Origin: Lachnospiraceae bacterium
Lineage (GTDB): Bacteria; Bacillota; Clostridia; Lachnospirales; Lachnospiraceae
NCBI GenBank assembly: GCA_021199395.1
Contig: JAJQIE010000060.1
Location: forward strand, 1 to 5,405
DNA length: 5,405 nt
Direction of reading: 5' to 3'
The number at the start of each line of letters is the position of its first letter. Within the stretch, counting starts at the first letter, position 1. Made by a program: the position numbers and the translations under genes. The notes below the pieces were generated by a model. The model was given only the letters and a program-made list of their open reading frames with translations. It did no database searches and had not been told where the DNA came from. Below, one piece after another: positions 4,153 to 5,405 of this stretch.

Positions 4153-5405
4153 TTGAATTTTACACATTTGCACGTTCACACGGAATATAGCCTTCTGGAC
4201 GGTTCTAATAAAATAACTGAATATGTGCAGCAGGTGAAAAACCTTGGGATGGACAGCGCGGCAATCACGGATCATGGCGTGATGTATGGCGTGATTGATT
4301 TTTACCGTGCTGCAAAGGCGGCTGGGATCAATCCTGTTCTGGGCTGTGAAGTGTATGTGGCTCCCGGCTCGCGCTTTGACAGAGAACTGGGAGATTCGGA
4401 GGATCGCTATCATCATCTGGTTTTGCTGGCGGAAAACAATATCGGCTATCAGAACCTGATGAAGATTGTCTCCAAAGGATTTGTAGAAGGCTTTTACTAT
4501 AAGCCGCGTGTGGATATGGAGGTTTTGCGCAGGTATCACGAGGGCATTATCGCGCTCAGCGCATGTCTGGCGGGGGCGGTGGCGCGTCTGCTGCAGCGCG
4601 GAATGTATGAGGAAGCGAAGCAGGCAGCCCTGCAGCATCTGGGAATTTTTGGAGAGGGAAACTATTTCCTGGAGCTGCAGGATCATGGGATCCCGGCGCA
4701 GAAACTGGTGAACCAGCAGCTTGTGCGGATGAGCAGAGAGACTGGTATTCCACTTGTGGCGACAAACGACGTCCATTATACGTATGAGGGAGATGCGGCG
4801 TCTCACGACGTGCTGCTCTGCCTGCAGACGGGGAAAAAGCTTTCTGATGAGAACCGTATGCGCTATGAGGGCGGGCAGTATTTTGTGAAATCCCCAGAGC
4901 AGATGGCGGAGCTGTTTCCCTACGCGCCGGAAGCGCTGGAGAACACGCACAGGATTGCGGAACGCTGTCATGTGGAGATTGAATTTGGCGTGACGAAGCT
5001 CCCGAAATTTGACGTGCCACAGCCTTACACATCCTGGGAATACCTGAATAAGCTCTGTTCGGACGGCCTTAAACAACGGTACGGCGACAGGGCTGAAGAG
5101 ATTCGACCGAGACTGGATTATGAGCTCTCGGTGATTCAGACAATGGGATATGTGGATTACTTCCTGATTGTGTGGGATTTTATCCACTACGCGAGAGAGC
5201 AGGAGATTATGGTCGGGCCGGGGCGGGGCTCAGCGGTCGGCAGCGTGGTGTCCTACACGTTGGGGATTACGCAGCTGGATCCGATCCGCTATAATCTTCT
5301 GTTTGAGCGTTTCCTGAATCCGGAGCGCGTGTCGATGCCGGATATTGACGTGGATTTCTGCTTTGAACGGCGGCAGGAAGTGATTGATTATGTGGTGCGC
5401 AAGTA
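4153..5405 (+). CDS. dnaE: DNA polymerase III alpha subunit DnaE, 5' part (cut by window end)
   Basis: The frame stays open to the right edge, giving 417 codons of a protein normally about 1100-1200 residues. It is the catalytic polymerase of the replisome. The N-terminal PHP domain (about 1-270) keeps its metal-binding pattern: HLHVHT (H7, H9), LLDG (D16), TDHG (H41), GCE (E66), HHL (H88), SACLAG (C138) and NDVHY (D206, H208), so unlike the degenerate E. coli domain it could bind metal. The polymerase core begins with [10 protein letters not shown] (355-364) and the acidic motif PDIDVDF (396-402), which supplies two of the three catalytic aspartates; the third lies beyond the window. Translation starts at TTG. 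Motif order (PHP before the polymerase core, no 3'-5' exonuclease insertion in PHP) makes it DnaE, not PolC. Gene order suggests it shares the upstream transcript. Confidence 0.97.
   Translation, partial: MNFTHLHVHTEYSLLDGSNKITEYVQQVKNLGMDSAAITDHGVMYGVIDFYRAAKAAGINPVLGCEVYVAPGSRFDRELGDSEDRYHHLVLLAENNIGYQNLMKIVSKGFVEGFYYKPRVDMEVLRRYHEGIIALSACLAGAVARLLQRGMYEEAKQAALQHLGIFGEGNYFLELQDHGIPAQKLVNQQLVRMSRETGIPLVATNDVHYTYEGDAASHDVLLCLQTGKKLSDENRMRYEGGQYFVKSPEQMAELFPYAPEALENTHRIAERCHVEIEFGVTKLPKFDVPQPYTSWEYLNKLCSDGLKQRYGDRAEEIRPRLDYELSVIQTMGYVDYFLIVWDFIHYAREQEIMVGPGRGSAVGSVVSYTLGITQLDPIRYNLLFERFLNPERVSMPDIDVDFCFERRQEVIDYVVRK

Noticed and set aside
4129..5187. A 352-codon minus-strand open frame
   Set aside because: It lies opposite the conserved DnaE coding sequence, has no family motifs, and its composition is that of an antisense reading.

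Overview
The window looks like a chromosomal segment of a Clostridia-type Firmicute, most likely Lachnospiraceae. The supporting signs are strong GGAGG-type ribosome binding sites, TTGACA-type promoters, a CvfB/YitL-family S1 protein, a Firmicute-style BioY with a BirA-like operator, tRNA genes without an encoded CCA, and a PHP-domain DnaE. This placement is inference from gene content; no search was run.

Layout. (1) Bases 2-217 hold tRNA-Val(TAC), tRNA-Met(CAT) and a terminator. (2) Bases 208-789 are a decayed zone. It contains a short open stretch ending in a Walker A-like motif with no usable start, then a terminator-like hairpin, then on the minus strand the C-terminal remnant of an Rpn/PD-(D/E)XK nuclease-transposase family gene whose catalytic part is missing. 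(3) Bases 794-1577 form a self-contained biotin-uptake unit: a BirA-like dyad overlapping a TTGACA promoter, bioY (start reassigned to 924), and an intrinsic terminator. (4) Bases 1575-1758 carry the most notable structure: a 168-bp non-coding element with 15-bp imperfect terminal inverted repeats, a perfect 8-bp flanking direct repeat, and three strong internal hairpins. It reads as a MITE-like insertion placed in the U-tract end of the bioY terminator. (5) From 1791 a strong extended -10 promoter drives a plus-strand cluster: acyl-ACP thioesterase (start reassigned to 1862), cvfB-like S1/winged-helix gene (overlapping by 17 bases), ridA, and dnaE, which starts at TTG 4153 and runs off the right edge.

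The thioesterase, CvfB, RidA and DnaE genes share one strand, have gaps of -17, 86 and 65 bases and show no terminator between them, so co-transcription is plausible. Their functions (acyl-chain release, RNA binding, enamine/imine detoxification, DNA replication) do not form one pathway. The CvfB homologue carries an unusual basic, proline-rich C-terminal tail made of about 4.75 copies of a 12-residue (36-bp) tandem repeat.

I found no evidence for a new multi-gene system. The items most worth following up are the MITE-like element and its terminator-proximal site, the repeat tail of CvfB, the BirA-like operator, and the P-loop fragment behind the tRNA genes.
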